NCBI GenBank assembly: GCA_942493145.1
Contig: OW818679.1
Coordinates: 4,154,001 to 4,218,000, forward strand
Direction: 5' to 3'
Source of the DNA: ENR-C20 sp942493145
GTDB taxonomy: Bacteria; Bacillota; Clostridia; Acetivibrionales; DTU013
Length of the DNA: 64,000 nucleotides
Part shown: piece by piece, positions 16,789-25,811 of the stretch
How the letters are laid out: each line of letters begins with the position of its first letter
Numbering within the stretch: position 1 is the first letter of the stretch
The notes under the pieces: model-generated
Seen by the model: only the letters and a program-made list of their open reading frames with translations
Databases searched by the model: none
Told to the model about the DNA's origin: nothing
Translations under genes and position numbers: made by a program

Positions 16789-18459
16789 TCACTGACCTGC
16801 AAATGTCGATGCCGATGGATAATAGTATCCTTCGCGCTTATACATATTGGTAAGATCTTTGGGATATATCAGAGCGCTGCTCTGGCCAACCAAAGCATAC
16901 ATGTAGCCGTTTTGGAGAACATAGTCCATGCAGGCCTTCATATGCGCCGCGTCATGAGTTGCATCGGCGCTTGCAGCCTTATAAAGCTCCTGGAGCTTGT
17001 CATCCTTGACAAACGAAGTTGTAACACCGTTCTGCACTTCGTTGTCGAACAGCAGGTGCCAGGAACCAACTATGCTGGGCCCGCCGATTGTTTTGACAAT
17101 AATATCCCATTTGCCGCCGCTGCCATGGGTTGTGGTTGACATATATTTATCCTGCGTCATCGCGTTGATTTCAGATTTGATCCCAATCTGCACAAGCAGT
17201 GTCTGTATCATCTGAGTAGCTGCCTTGCCCGCTTCAGAAGTGTCGGTGACCATAGTAATGGTCTGTCCCTTGTAGCTTGACTTTGCAAGATATTCCTTTG
17301 CTTTATCAATATCATATTTCGCTACATACGAATCAGGATTTTCAAGCGACGGATCGTAATCCCTGTATGCGGAGTTTCCTAAAGTCGTCATCGGAACGTA
17401 GCTACCGCCCATCGCTTTGGCTACTGAAGTATTGTCAATCGCATAGAAGATTGCCAGACGGAGGTTCTGATCGAGGGTTTCGGCGTTTGGCGCTACGAAC
17501 CACCAGTCACCCTGAACGATCTTTTCTACAGTATATTTGTCTGCGTATTTGCCTGTAGCGAACTCCTCCTGCATGGAAAGCGGAACATATCCGCATACGT
17601 TAAGCTTACCTGTTTCCAGCCCGACTACCGCAGTGGATGCTTCAGAAACAACGTCAAATTCAACTGTCTGTACATTGGCCTTGTGGCGACCTGCCAGCTT
17701 GTCAATATAAGGCAGTCCCCAGTATTTATCGTTTGCTTCCAGCACAAGCTTGGAACCTGTGACAAGTTCTTTTACCGTATAGCATCCCGTACCACAGGGC
17801 TCTTTGGCAAAGGAGCCTCTCTTCTCATAGGCTGCCTGTGAAAAAACAAGGGCACGTGACAGAGGGAATTCCAAATCATGGACAGAAGGCGGTTCCATCT
17901 TCCAGTGGAAATTAAACGTATAATCATCGATTACTTCTATCGAATCAAACATATCAAAACGGATTGCATTACCGCTCTTTATCAGATAGTCAAAGCTGTA
18001 CTTGACATCTTTGGCGGTGATGTTGTTGCCATCCCAATCAAGTATATCCTTGTGCAGGGTAACCTTCCAGGTGGTGGGGTTCACAACCTCATACCCTTCG
18101 GCAAGGCACGGAACCAGCTTGCCGCTTCCGTCATCCGCCATGTCGAACAGCGCCTCATAAATGTTATAGATATAATAGAAGCGAGGATTTTGATTTACCG
18201 CATCCGGCTCGAGGTCCTGAGGATCAACTTCCGCAGCAATAACAATCTTGTCATATCGTCCGTTTGCCAGAATATGGCCCGAGCCTGTTGCCGCATTGGC
18301 ATCTGCCGCAGTAGCCGCAGTAGCAGTTGCTTCCGCTGCCTTTGCGGTGCTTTCACTGGTACTCCCTGTGGTGCTGGAATTACCGCAACCTGCCAAACCC
18401 AAAACCATTACCATTGAGAGAATGATCGCCATTAGACGGCTTAAGGTTTTGATTTTCAT
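16789..18459 (-). CDS. Peptide ABC transporter substrate-binding lipoprotein (family 5)
   Basis: A 556-residue extracellular solute-binding protein of family 5 (OppA/DppA). A lipoprotein signal peptide ends in the lipobox LAGC, followed by an Ala/Thr-rich linker. The mature part has the family patterns PTTWKVTLHKDILDWDGNNITAKDVKYSFDYL (split: PTTWKVTLHKDILDWDG, then ITAKDVKYSFDYL) and DQNLRLAIFYAID. ATG 18459 has AAAAAGGAG eight bases upstream; the frame begins three codons earlier with GTG. It is the first gene of the operon, so imports are predicted to be peptides, but family 5 also carries other solutes such as nickel or opines. Confidence 0.92.
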   Translation of the reverse strand: MKIKTLSRLMAIILSMVMVLGLAGCGNSSTTGSTSESTAKAAEATATAATAADANAATGSGHILANGRYDKIVIAAEVDPQDLEPDAVNQNPRFYYIYNIYEALFDMADDGSGKLVPCLAEGYEVVNPTTWKVTLHKDILDWDGNNITAKDVKYSFDYLIKSGNAIRFDMFDSIEVIDDYTFNFHWKMEPPSVHDLEFPLSRALVFSQAAYEKRGSFAKEPCGTGCYTVKELVTGSKLVLEANDKYWGLPYIDKLAGRHKANVQTVEFDVVSEASTAVVGLETGKLNVCGYVPLSMQEEFATGKYADKYTVEKIVQGDWWFVAPNAETLDQNLRLAIFYAIDNTSVAKAMGGSYVPMTTLGNSAYRDYDPSLENPDSYVAKYDIDKAKEYLAKSSYKGQTITMVTDTSEAGKAATQMIQTLLVQIGIKSEINAMTQDKYMSTTTHGSGGKWDIIVKTIGGPSIVGSWHLLFDNEVQNGVTTSFVKDDKLQELYKAASADATHDAAHMKACMDYVLQNGYMYALVGQSSALIYPKDLTNMYKREGYYYPSASTFAGQ

Positions 18460-18515
18460 TTTCTCCACTCCTTTTTATGATTTCCCTGAACTAATTGATT
18501 TGCTCAGGTAGTTTC

Positions 18516-18555
18516 ATTATATAGCTTACCACTTTAAGCGTCATTTCCAAAGTGG
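18516..18555 (-). promoter_or_regulatory. Promoter and operator-like inverted repeat of the peptide ABC operon
   Basis: On the reverse strand ATGACG (18544-18539) and TATAAT (18521-18516) are 17 bases apart. An inverted repeat CCACTTT (18529-18535) / AAAGTGG (18549-18555) brackets the -35. This layout suits a repressor or LysR-type site. Confidence 0.5.
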
Positions 18556-18716
18556 CACAAGGAAATTCCAAAACATGAATACAGAATCCAAATACCGGTG
18601 CTACACACTAAATCCATGAATCAATTTCCAATTAGGCATACAACAGTATAAAAAACGAAATGCAAACCATATTCAATGAAATTATAATAAATATAAAATG
18701 AAGTAAATTGCTGTAA

Positions 18717-18797
18717 TAAGTTGAATTAGGTTCATTAATTTTGTCATCATGTCTGGCCTTTAAGACATGATGTGTTTAAGAAACCTAATTCAACTTA
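18717..18797. repeat. Nested palindromic element A (81 bp)
   Basis: Outer arms TAAGTTGAATTAGGTTC (18717-18733) and its near-exact complement (18780-18797, one extra base) enclose an inner stem CATCATGTCT (18745-18754) / AGACATGATG (18763-18772) with the eight-base loop GGCCTTTA. It occupies the divergent intergenic region before the alpha/beta hydrolase. The same architecture and outer arm sequence recur at 34428-34461 and 34474-34558. The rest of the 400-base gap (18460-18860) is AT-rich, with the promoter at 18516 and no gene. Confidence 0.75.
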
Positions 18798-18860
18798 TAT
18801 AGTTGATTATTTTTTAGAGATTCTTTTATTACGTATCGTTTGTCAAGGAGGCTTATTCAT

Positions 18861-20132
18861 ATGTCTGATAATAAAATATACTTTGCAATAAAAAGTACAT
18901 TTGTCAAGCTGGACCGCAGGGTACAAGGATTGCTTCATGAGCCTGTCCACCCGGATCAAAAAAGCAAGGTTGGAATCATTATCATGCACTCCGATGATAA
19001 TTATTTCTTCTTTCCTTCCGGAGAAGAGCTCGCAAAACGCGGTTATACCGCTCTGACCGCCAACGTTACCAACAGTCATAAATCGCTTGATGAAAAATTA
19101 CTTGATGTAAAAGCTGCCGTAGACTATCTGAGGCAATACCCGGGAATCGAAAAAGTCCTTCTGAATGGCCACAGCGGTGGCGCGACTTTGATGAGTGCCT
19201 ATCAGAACCTGGCCGAAAACGGCGTCGCTACCTTCCAGGGTCCGGAGAAGCTCATCAAATGCTCCGAAAACCTTGACGGATTACCGGCAGCCGATGGTGT
19301 GATGCTATTGGATGCCAATTATGGCAACGCTACCATGACCCTGTTCAGCCTGGACCCGGGGATTACAGATGAAGCAAGCTTCCTTCAATATGACTGGAGC
19401 TATGATACCTTCGATCCCGCCAATGGATATGACCCGAACGGCTCTACTTACAGCGACGAATTTGTCAGGAAATTCCTCAAGGGTCAGGGGGAGCGCTGCA
19501 ACCGTCTGATCGAAAAAGCTCTGGAAAGGCTGGAAATAATAGAAAGCGGCAAGGGAAATTTCCTGGATGACGAGCCCTTCATTGTTCCGGGTGGAGTGCT
19601 GATAAGACCCAATAACAAGCTTTTCCTCCAGGACATCCGTTTTCTCTCCCATACGAAGAGCCAATGGCCGCTTATTCACAAGGATGGCAGTATCACCCGC
19701 CAGGTTGTTCCTTGCGTCAGGAAGCCCTTCAAAGGCAAAAACATAACCGGATTCCATAATTCGGCATCCCTTGTTACAACTGTCCGAACGTTCTTGAATT
19801 CGTATGCCGTCAGGACAACTCCGGATTTTGGCTACGATGAGGATTCGGTGTATGGCGTCGACTGGACATCAGGCTATAGCAACCCTTCTGGCAATGCCAC
19901 CGGCATTTCGGTTCCATTGCTCATGATGGGTATGACCGGCAGCCATGAATACCTTGCATCCGAGATCATCTGCAACAATGCCAAAAGCACCGATAAAACA
20001 CTGGTATTTGTTGAAGGTGCAGGCCACAATTTTGTTGTCCCGCAGGAGATAGAAGATGTACCCGGCCAGTATGGCGACACCATGAAATTAACATTCGATT
20101 ATATTGATGAGTGGATTACCCGGACATTTTAG
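18861..20132 (+). CDS. Alpha/beta hydrolase
   Basis: A 423-residue protein with an alpha/beta hydrolase core. The nucleophile elbow is NGHSGGA (about residues 104-110) after KVLL, and a C-terminal VEGAGHNF supplies the probable catalytic histidine. GIIIMHSDDNYFFFPSGEELAKRGYTALTANV matches the early strands and helix (split: GIIIMHSDDNYFFF, then PSGEELAKRGYTALTANV). The region between the elbow and the C-terminal end is much longer than in a minimal hydrolase and suggests a large lid. ATG 18861 follows CAAGGAGGCTTATTC. It is divergent from the peptide ABC operon, so it may process an imported ester or amide. Substrate unknown. Confidence 0.78.
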   Translation: MSDNKIYFAIKSTFVKLDRRVQGLLHEPVHPDQKSKVGIIIMHSDDNYFFFPSGEELAKRGYTALTANVTNSHKSLDEKLLDVKAAVDYLRQYPGIEKVLLNGHSGGATLMSAYQNLAENGVATFQGPEKLIKCSENLDGLPAADGVMLLDANYGNATMTLFSLDPGITDEASFLQYDWSYDTFDPANGYDPNGSTYSDEFVRKFLKGQGERCNRLIEKALERLEIIESGKGNFLDDEPFIVPGGVLIRPNNKLFLQDIRFLSHTKSQWPLIHKDGSITRQVVPCVRKPFKGKNITGFHNSASLVTTVRTFLNSYAVRTTPDFGYDEDSVYGVDWTSGYSNPSGNATGISVPLLMMGMTGSHEYLASEIICNNAKSTDKTLVFVEGAGHNFVVPQEIEDVPGQYGDTMKLTFDYIDEWITRTF

Positions 20133-20226
20133 AGGATCGTTGATTCATGTCTCCTGCATGGCAAGCAATAAGCAATTGCGCAGGGGGTGCACACCAGGCA
20201 GAGGCGTTGCATCCCCGTTTCTTACC

Positions 20227-20898
20227 CTACGATTCAATTTCGATGCCATTCTCCTTGATAATACTGTCATTCTTGATTTCTTCATATGGCATCTTCCGTT
20301 CTATCGCTAACATGACGAGCGAGAGAACCCCTGCCGCTAGAAATTCTATTGCGATCAGCCCTTCGTTTCCTATAACTGTCGATCGATGAATGATAACATA
20401 CAGGATATGCATGCTCATGTCCAGTCCGAAGCAGATTGCAAGTCCCAAAGAACATATTTTCAGCGAACCGGCTGTCGTACGATAATCATTCAGCGTCATT
20501 TTCCGTGGGACAAACAGATAGTTGACAAAAAGAATATAAAACATCCCAAAGAGGAAGCCGACCGTAAATATCTCCGGAAGCACCACATACAGAGCGCTAC
20601 CGCTTTCCTTTTGAGACATGGCAGCCAATACCAGCATTCCGACTATCCCAAAAAAAAGCAGAATGTACAGCAGCCGAAGCAGAATGTACCTTACTGTATC
20701 AAGACTTTGCCTGTACAAGGTTCCCGTGTAAACACGCCTGACCTTCGCTCGACCCCTTGGATCGACATCCTTGTATTCCTGATAGCCCTCAAAAAATCTG
20801 TGGTAGGAATGACTGTGGAACAATTTTGCATCCCTGTCGCCAAGTGCTTTCTGACGAAATTTTCGATTGATTCCCCGGATCTTTTTATTCAATGACAT
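20227..20898 (-). CDS. Hypothetical four-helix membrane protein
   Basis: Encodes 223 residues: a basic, aromatic-rich cytoplasmic N-terminus (FRQKALGDRDAKLFHSHSYH) followed by four hydrophobic segments (ILLRLLYILLFFGIVGMLVL; VLPEIFTVGFLFGMFYILFV; LGLAICFGLDMSMHILYVII; IEFLAAGVLSLVMLAI). AGGGGGTTTGAGA precedes ATG 20898. It lies 38 bases downstream of the propeller gene in the same direction, so the two are probably cotranscribed. No family recognised. Confidence 0.65.
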   Translation of the reverse strand: MSLNKKIRGINRKFRQKALGDRDAKLFHSHSYHRFFEGYQEYKDVDPRGRAKVRRVYTGTLYRQSLDTVRYILLRLLYILLFFGIVGMLVLAAMSQKESGSALYVVLPEIFTVGFLFGMFYILFVNYLFVPRKMTLNDYRTTAGSLKICSLGLAICFGLDMSMHILYVIIHRSTVIGNEGLIAIEFLAAGVLSLVMLAIERKMPYEEIKNDSIIKENGIEIES

Positions 20899-20936
20899 TC
20901 TCAAACCCCCTAAGATGCAGGCTGGAAAACTATCCT

Positions 20937-23411
20937 TTATGGATTAACCCCAAGCTCTTTCGATAGAAACTCCTTGGGTATCATGACTTCACCATTTTCC
21001 ATTACAGTTTTAGTTTTCAGTTTAATCTGTCGACCATTGAGCATTACATTATTACTCCCTGGCCATACAATGAGGACATTGGAGCCTTGCATGCCAACCA
21101 TGGCCTTCTTTTCTTCATTCCAGGCAAATGTCATGTTCAATTGCCGGCCCAGATTGGACGTGGAAATCATATCCGCCCCTTTCACCTTTCTAAGGGTGAA
21201 CCCTTTTACCATGATATTTCCTGTGGACATAATATCAAGCTCTGAAGAAATTCTGGATGAAAAAGGATTAACCACAGGACCTGCAATATCCGGGAGGAGT
21301 TCCTCCTGCCGCGATGTCAGACCTTCTCCGGGATTCGGATAGGCTGATGATCCTGAGGAATTTCCGGAAGGCACATAGTTTTCATTCTTTCGGACGATAG
21401 TACCACCATTTCCTACCGCCAGAACAGATGCGCCATCGGTAGCCATGGCAAAAAGAGACGCAGTGGTGTTTACTGATACGTCTGAAAAGTTGATGCCGTC
21501 TTCAGAGACTGACATGGAGCCATGTAAATTGAGGGCATAATAATATCCATTCATATATACCATGCGGGAAAGAGAATATAAACTGGCGATTTTGGTTTCC
21601 GTCCATTGCAGTCCCTCCTGCGATTGATATACAAAGCCGTTTCCATAGGCTGAGAACTGCTGCCCGTCCCACATGAGGCTTCTCAGCATTTTTGCGCCTG
21701 ATGGTGGCTGCCTGACAGTCCATATTTTCCCATCCTCTGATGTAAGAATCTCCGCACTGCCGGTAATTGCGACAAAACGGGCACCATTCCAAATGATCTC
21801 TATAATACCACTCTGCAGATCGGGCATATTTCGACCGATCCATTTTGTCCCGTCTTCCATAGTCATGACAGTCCCATCGACTCCACATGCGACAATGATT
21901 GAATCATTACAAGCAATTGTTTTATACCAGTTGCTTGTGCTTCGTGGATTTATCATAGGCGCTGACTTCCAGCTGTTACCATCCACAGAATATGCATAAT
22001 AGTCACTACCAACGGCATAAAAGCCCAACGGGCTTTTAACCATGTCATACAAATAGCCGGAATTACTCATTTGCAGCATAATTCGTGTCCATTGACGCCC
22101 ATCCTGCGATTTTAATATTGACCGGCCATTTAGTATATAAAATGTATCATCGATAAGGAATATCTTTTTCGGGCCGTACCAGTTATCTGTGTACGAACTG
22201 ACCTTGTCCCAATTCTTCCCGTCATTTGAGACCAGAATTTTACCTTCGCAGTCAACTGCTACATAAATACCTTTGGTATGATAAATGTCGGATATGCTTT
22301 CAAACCCGGCTGCTTCCAAAACTATTGACCAACTCTTGAAATCATTGCTGCGAAGAATATTTCCCGTGAAGCTTTCGATGCCGGTAAAGGAATTGCCTTC
22401 AAAAACCACATGGCTTACTTTGGACTGGAATCCCTGGATAGGTGTCCATGTCATACCATCCTGCGAAGTGCTGCCGCTATAGGAATAATAAACGTTACCC
22501 CCATTTTTATTGATGACAAACATATTGTAGGATATCGTATCGGATGGTCCATATGTCCATTCATCCCCATCCAACGAATAAAATACGCCTCCATAGCCGG
22601 AAGAAATGACAAACTCTGATCCTGTCCATATGACGGATCCCAGTACGTTATCAAAGGGTGCAGCGCTTTCCTGCCAATGGATTGCATCTGATGAGGTAAA
22701 AACAAATGCCTTATCGGTCAGGGCAACCAATTTGTTGCTGCCATTACTTGCGATGCGCCTCAGCTCTCCATAGTAAGATTGATCATAGGAAGGCTTCACT
22801 TCGACAGTGGTCCAGTTATTCAAATCCTCAGAACTGGAGATAAGTCCCTCATAACAAATGGCAATATACCTGGAACCATCCCAAATCAAATCGGTCAGGA
22901 TTTGAATACCCGGAATCCTATGAGAAGTCCAATTCAATCCATCCGACGATACAAAAATTGTTTCTCGGGTACCTGATCCGCCTGCTATAAAATTACCGTT
23001 TAGGAAGTGAATGAATGAAGGGGTATTACAAGCTGGTATATAATCTGTAATCCAATTGTTCCCATCTGTTGAGTACCGATATAACCCATTCTGGCCAACT
23101 GTGACATACATGCCGTTACCGTAGGCAATATCATTGAGTGTGGGTAATTCCATGTTCAGATTTCGTATCCATTGATACTGATTGTTTTTATCCTGTTCGC
23201 CTGTTTCAGTGTTTTGGAAATGAATCGGATCCATCTTCTTGTTTGTAAATAATCCGGAGACTTTGTCTTTCAAAGATATTTGCCCGCTTCCCGAGATGGA
23301 AGTCTGAAGACTGGATGTATTCAGGTTACCTCCTGCCAGAGTAAAAGCAAGTACAGCACCTGTTACAATAATAGCGAGAGCTAAATAAAGAAGCTTTTTA
23401 CTGTTTTTCAT
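20937..23411 (-). CDS. Secreted double beta-propeller protein with 14 S-x-D-G-x-x-W repeats
   Basis: Encodes 824 residues with an N-terminal signal peptide or anchor (LLYLALAIIVTGAVLAFTLA). From about residue 85 to 670 there are roughly fourteen repeats of about 42 residues, each with a variant of S-[ST/E/N]-D-G-x-x-W (for example STDGNNW, SSDGLNW, SLDGDEW, SQDGMTW, SNDGKNW, SQDGRQW, SVDGNSW, SEDGKIW). This is the BNR/sialidase-like blade pattern and is enough for two seven-bladed propellers. The C-terminal 110 residues end in MENGEVMIPKEFLSKELGV, like a copper amine oxidase stalk half. AGGAGGATTTCT precedes ATG 23411. Probably a surface-bound recognition or scaffold protein; no catalytic motif seen. 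Confidence 0.78.
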   Translation of the reverse strand: MKNSKKLLYLALAIIVTGAVLAFTLAGGNLNTSSLQTSISGSGQISLKDKVSGLFTNKKMDPIHFQNTETGEQDKNNQYQWIRNLNMELPTLNDIAYGNGMYVTVGQNGLYRYSTDGNNWITDYIPACNTPSFIHFLNGNFIAGGSGTRETIFVSSDGLNWTSHRIPGIQILTDLIWDGSRYIAICYEGLISSSEDLNNWTTVEVKPSYDQSYYGELRRIASNGSNKLVALTDKAFVFTSSDAIHWQESAAPFDNVLGSVIWTGSEFVISSGYGGVFYSLDGDEWTYGPSDTISYNMFVINKNGGNVYYSYSGSTSQDGMTWTPIQGFQSKVSHVVFEGNSFTGIESFTGNILRSNDFKSWSIVLEAAGFESISDIYHTKGIYVAVDCEGKILVSNDGKNWDKVSSYTDNWYGPKKIFLIDDTFYILNGRSILKSQDGRQWTRIMLQMSNSGYLYDMVKSPLGFYAVGSDYYAYSVDGNSWKSAPMINPRSTSNWYKTIACNDSIIVACGVDGTVMTMEDGTKWIGRNMPDLQSGIIEIIWNGARFVAITGSAEILTSEDGKIWTVRQPPSGAKMLRSLMWDGQQFSAYGNGFVYQSQEGLQWTETKIASLYSLSRMVYMNGYYYALNLHGSMSVSEDGINFSDVSVNTTASLFAMATDGASVLAVGNGGTIVRKNENYVPSGNSSGSSAYPNPGEGLTSRQEELLPDIAGPVVNPFSSRISSELDIMSTGNIMVKGFTLRKVKGADMISTSNLGRQLNMTFAWNEEKKAMVGMQGSNVLIVWPGSNNVMLNGRQIKLKTKTVMENGEVMIPKEFLSKELGVNP

Positions 23412-23657
23412 AGAAATCCTCCTCACATATCCTTCCCGAGTTTCAAAGTTGTTTTTGCTTTTTGAAATATATAATTTAAATGAAGTTTGTTCAATTTATG
23501 TGGAACTTTTTATGGAGATCATATGCCTGATAATCTAATAATATCAGACCATTATTCTTTTAACAATTCCATATTTAAATATCAATTTCCTTATATATAG
23601 TTTTGAGGTGAAAAGGTTTCTGTTGAATGTACTCATTTATATCCATCCCTTCTAAAG

Positions 23658-23709
23658 TTGAATCAACGCCCGAAATGTGGTAAGATTGTACAAGTTTATA
23701 CGTATAAAC
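23658..23709 (+). promoter_or_regulatory. Promoter and perfect 16-bp palindrome before the response regulator
   Basis: TTGAAT (23658-23663) and TAAGAT (23681-23686) are 17 bases apart. A perfect palindrome GTTTATACGTATAAAC (23694-23709) covers the expected start of transcription, 13 bases before the ATG at 23723. This suits an autoregulatory operator. The remainder of the gap 23412-23657 is AT-rich and holds no gene that I can see. Confidence 0.6.
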
Positions 23710-23722
23710 GGGGGTATTTTCA

Positions 23723-24391
23723 ATGTATCGCATCCTGATTGTAGATAACGAAGAAAACTTTCGGCAAGCAATTGTAAAATACGCCCGATTTCAAGGCTAT
23801 GAGCCCGTAGAAGCAGCCAACGGCGCTGAAGCTGTGGAACTTTGCCGGACACAGGCTTTTGACCTTATACTCCTTGATGTAATGATGCCGGAGCTTGATG
23901 GGATTTCAGCCTGCAGGGAAATCAGGAAAACATGCGACACGCCGATACTCATGCTTACCGCCCGGGGCACGGAATATGACCGCATACTGGGCTTTGAGGC
24001 AGGAAGCGACGACTATGTGGTAAAGCCCTTTTCTCCCAAAGAACTCATGCTACGTATGGCAGCCATACTCAAACGCAACAGCCGCCCGGCGAAAGATCCC
24101 AACCTTGCCATCGGCGGCCTTACAATATCCATATCCGGCCATTGGCTCGAGGTAGACGACGCTCGGGTAAACCTCACAAGCAGAGAATTCGACATATTGG
24201 CGTATCTGGCTACCCGTGCAGGGCAGGCCGTATCAAGGCATGAACTGCTGGAAACATTCTGGGGCACGCATACCACAGGAGCAGACCGTTCGCTTGACAC
24301 CCACATAAAACAGCTTCGCAAGGCTCTCGGACCATACAGCTCATATTTAGTAACTCTACATGGGGTGGGATATCGTTTTGAAAAAGCATAA
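23723..24391 (+). CDS. OmpR/PhoB-family response regulator
   Basis: A 222-residue two-domain regulator. The receiver has acidic pocket residues near the N-terminus (IVDNEENF; note DN in place of the usual DD), the phosphorylated Asp in LILLDVMMPELDG (about residue 52), a Thr in LMLTARG and Lys in VVKPFSPKEL. The C-terminal winged helix (LTSREFDILAYLATRAGQAVS through LHGVGYRFEKA, ending KQLRKALG before it) is typical of PhoB-type regulators. CGGGGG precedes the ATG. The kinase gene overlaps its 3' end, so they form a pair. Confidence 0.92.
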   Translation: MYRILIVDNEENFRQAIVKYARFQGYEPVEAANGAEAVELCRTQAFDLILLDVMMPELDGISACREIRKTCDTPILMLTARGTEYDRILGFEAGSDDYVVKPFSPKELMLRMAAILKRNSRPAKDPNLAIGGLTISISGHWLEVDDARVNLTSREFDILAYLATRAGQAVSRHELLETFWGTHTTGADRSLDTHIKQLRKALGPYSSYLVTLHGVGYRFEKA

Positions 24392-25811
24392 AAGCATCAC
24401 CTGGCGAATAACGACCAATTTGCTGGTTTTTGTGGGCGCACTGCTCGCAATTATCTGGATCAGCCTGACCTTCCTGCTTCCAACGCTTTACAGGGAGCAT
24501 CGTGAAGCGACAGTGGCGGAGGCAGTCACCGAGCTTGGTAATAACCTCGGAGAACCACATTTCTCACGCACGCTTTCTCAAATAGCGAGGGAGCAGAGCG
24601 CCTGTATCCGCGTGCTCAGGGCCAGCGGCACAGAAATCTACTCAATGGACTACATGCCATATTCCGCCCTTAGAGATTTTGATAAAAGCAAGCTTTTCGA
24701 CTTGTGGCACGAGGCTAACGGAGCCGACGGCAGCCATACTGAAATATACGCGATGAACAGTCTTCGTCTGAAGAGGATGGTACCATCAGGCGTTAATGCA
24801 ATACTGTATGTCCAGGTTTTCAATGTGGAGAGCCGGGAGCCGACCGCTATTTTTTACAACAGCACCATCACACCTGTCGATGGCATGGTGGAGGTACTCC
24901 AGACCGTTTTGTTATGGATAATCATCGTAACGATCATTTTCGCAGCCATGCTTTCCATAAGGGTTTCCAGACGTATTGCAAAGCCTATCACGGATATCAA
25001 CAATCAGGCACGCAGGCTTAAAAATCAGGATTACTCGGTGGTATTCGACAGCAACAGCTACCGCGAGGTCGAAGAACTCAGTGAAACGCTGAATGCAGCA
25101 AACCACGAAATGGCATTGCTGGACAGGTTAAGACGCGATCTGGTCTCCAATGTCTCACATGACCTTCGTACTCCGCTGGCCATGATAATAGCCTTTGCCG
25201 AGGTCATGCGCGATGTCCCGGAAGAAAACACACCTGAGAATTCCCAGATCATCATCGATGAGGCAAATCGCCTCTCCGAGCTGGTGAGCGATGTTCTCAG
25301 CCTTCCGGTCCCTTCAGAAGCCAGCACCGAGTTGAACATCACGTTCTATGATTTTGCAGCCGCCGGCCGCAGAATCATAGAACGCTATCAGAAATTCAGC
25401 AAAACCCATCGCTACACCATCGTCTATGATGGCCCGGAGCATCTCCAGGCCATGGCCGACAAGGTCAAGCTTTCACAGGTCATCTACAATCTGATCAACA
25501 ATGCGATTTCCCACGCAGGTAAAAATCCTGAGATCATGCTGCGTGTTCAGACCACCGACGGCAAAATTCGTGCAGAGGTCGTCGACCGCGGTGACGGCAT
25601 ACCGGAGGACAAGCTCCCGCTTATCTGGAATAACTTCTACTCGGACACTGAAGATGATCAGTTCCATGCCGGCCTTGGCCTGACAATAGTGCGCCGTATT
25701 CTGGAGTTGCACGGGGCGAAATACGGAGTTGAAAGCACCCTGGGCAGAGGCAGCACATTCTGGTTTGAGATCGACTGCTACAAAACACCCGAAAATGACC
25801 TGGAATCATAG
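24378..25811 (+). CDS. Two-component sensor histidine kinase
   Basis: About 477 residues: a first membrane helix (TNLLVFVGALLAIIWISLTFLL), an extracytoplasmic sensor region of about 150 residues, a second helix (TVLLWIIIVTIIFAAMLSIRV), a HAMP domain, the H-box VSNVSHDLRTPLAMI (His about 261), N-box LIYNLINNAISHAG, G1 DRGDGIPE, and G2 GLGLTIV. The longest frame starts at ATG 24360, inside the conserved end of the response regulator. The TTG at 24378 begins LKKHKSITWR, a typical kinase start, so I chose it. The end overlaps the convergent LivF stop by six bases. Confidence 0.9.
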   Translation: MKKHKSITWRITTNLLVFVGALLAIIWISLTFLLPTLYREHREATVAEAVTELGNNLGEPHFSRTLSQIAREQSACIRVLRASGTEIYSMDYMPYSALRDFDKSKLFDLWHEANGADGSHTEIYAMNSLRLKRMVPSGVNAILYVQVFNVESREPTAIFYNSTITPVDGMVEVLQTVLLWIIIVTIIFAAMLSIRVSRRIAKPITDINNQARRLKNQDYSVVFDSNSYREVEELSETLNAANHEMALLDRLRRDLVSNVSHDLRTPLAMIIAFAEVMRDVPEENTPENSQIIIDEANRLSELVSDVLSLPVPSEASTELNITFYDFAAAGRRIIERYQKFSKTHRYTIVYDGPEHLQAMADKVKLSQVIYNLINNAISHAGKNPEIMLRVQTTDGKIRAEVVDRGDGIPEDKLPLIWNNFYSDTEDDQFHAGLGLTIVRRILELHGAKYGVESTLGRGSTFWFEIDCYKTPENDLES

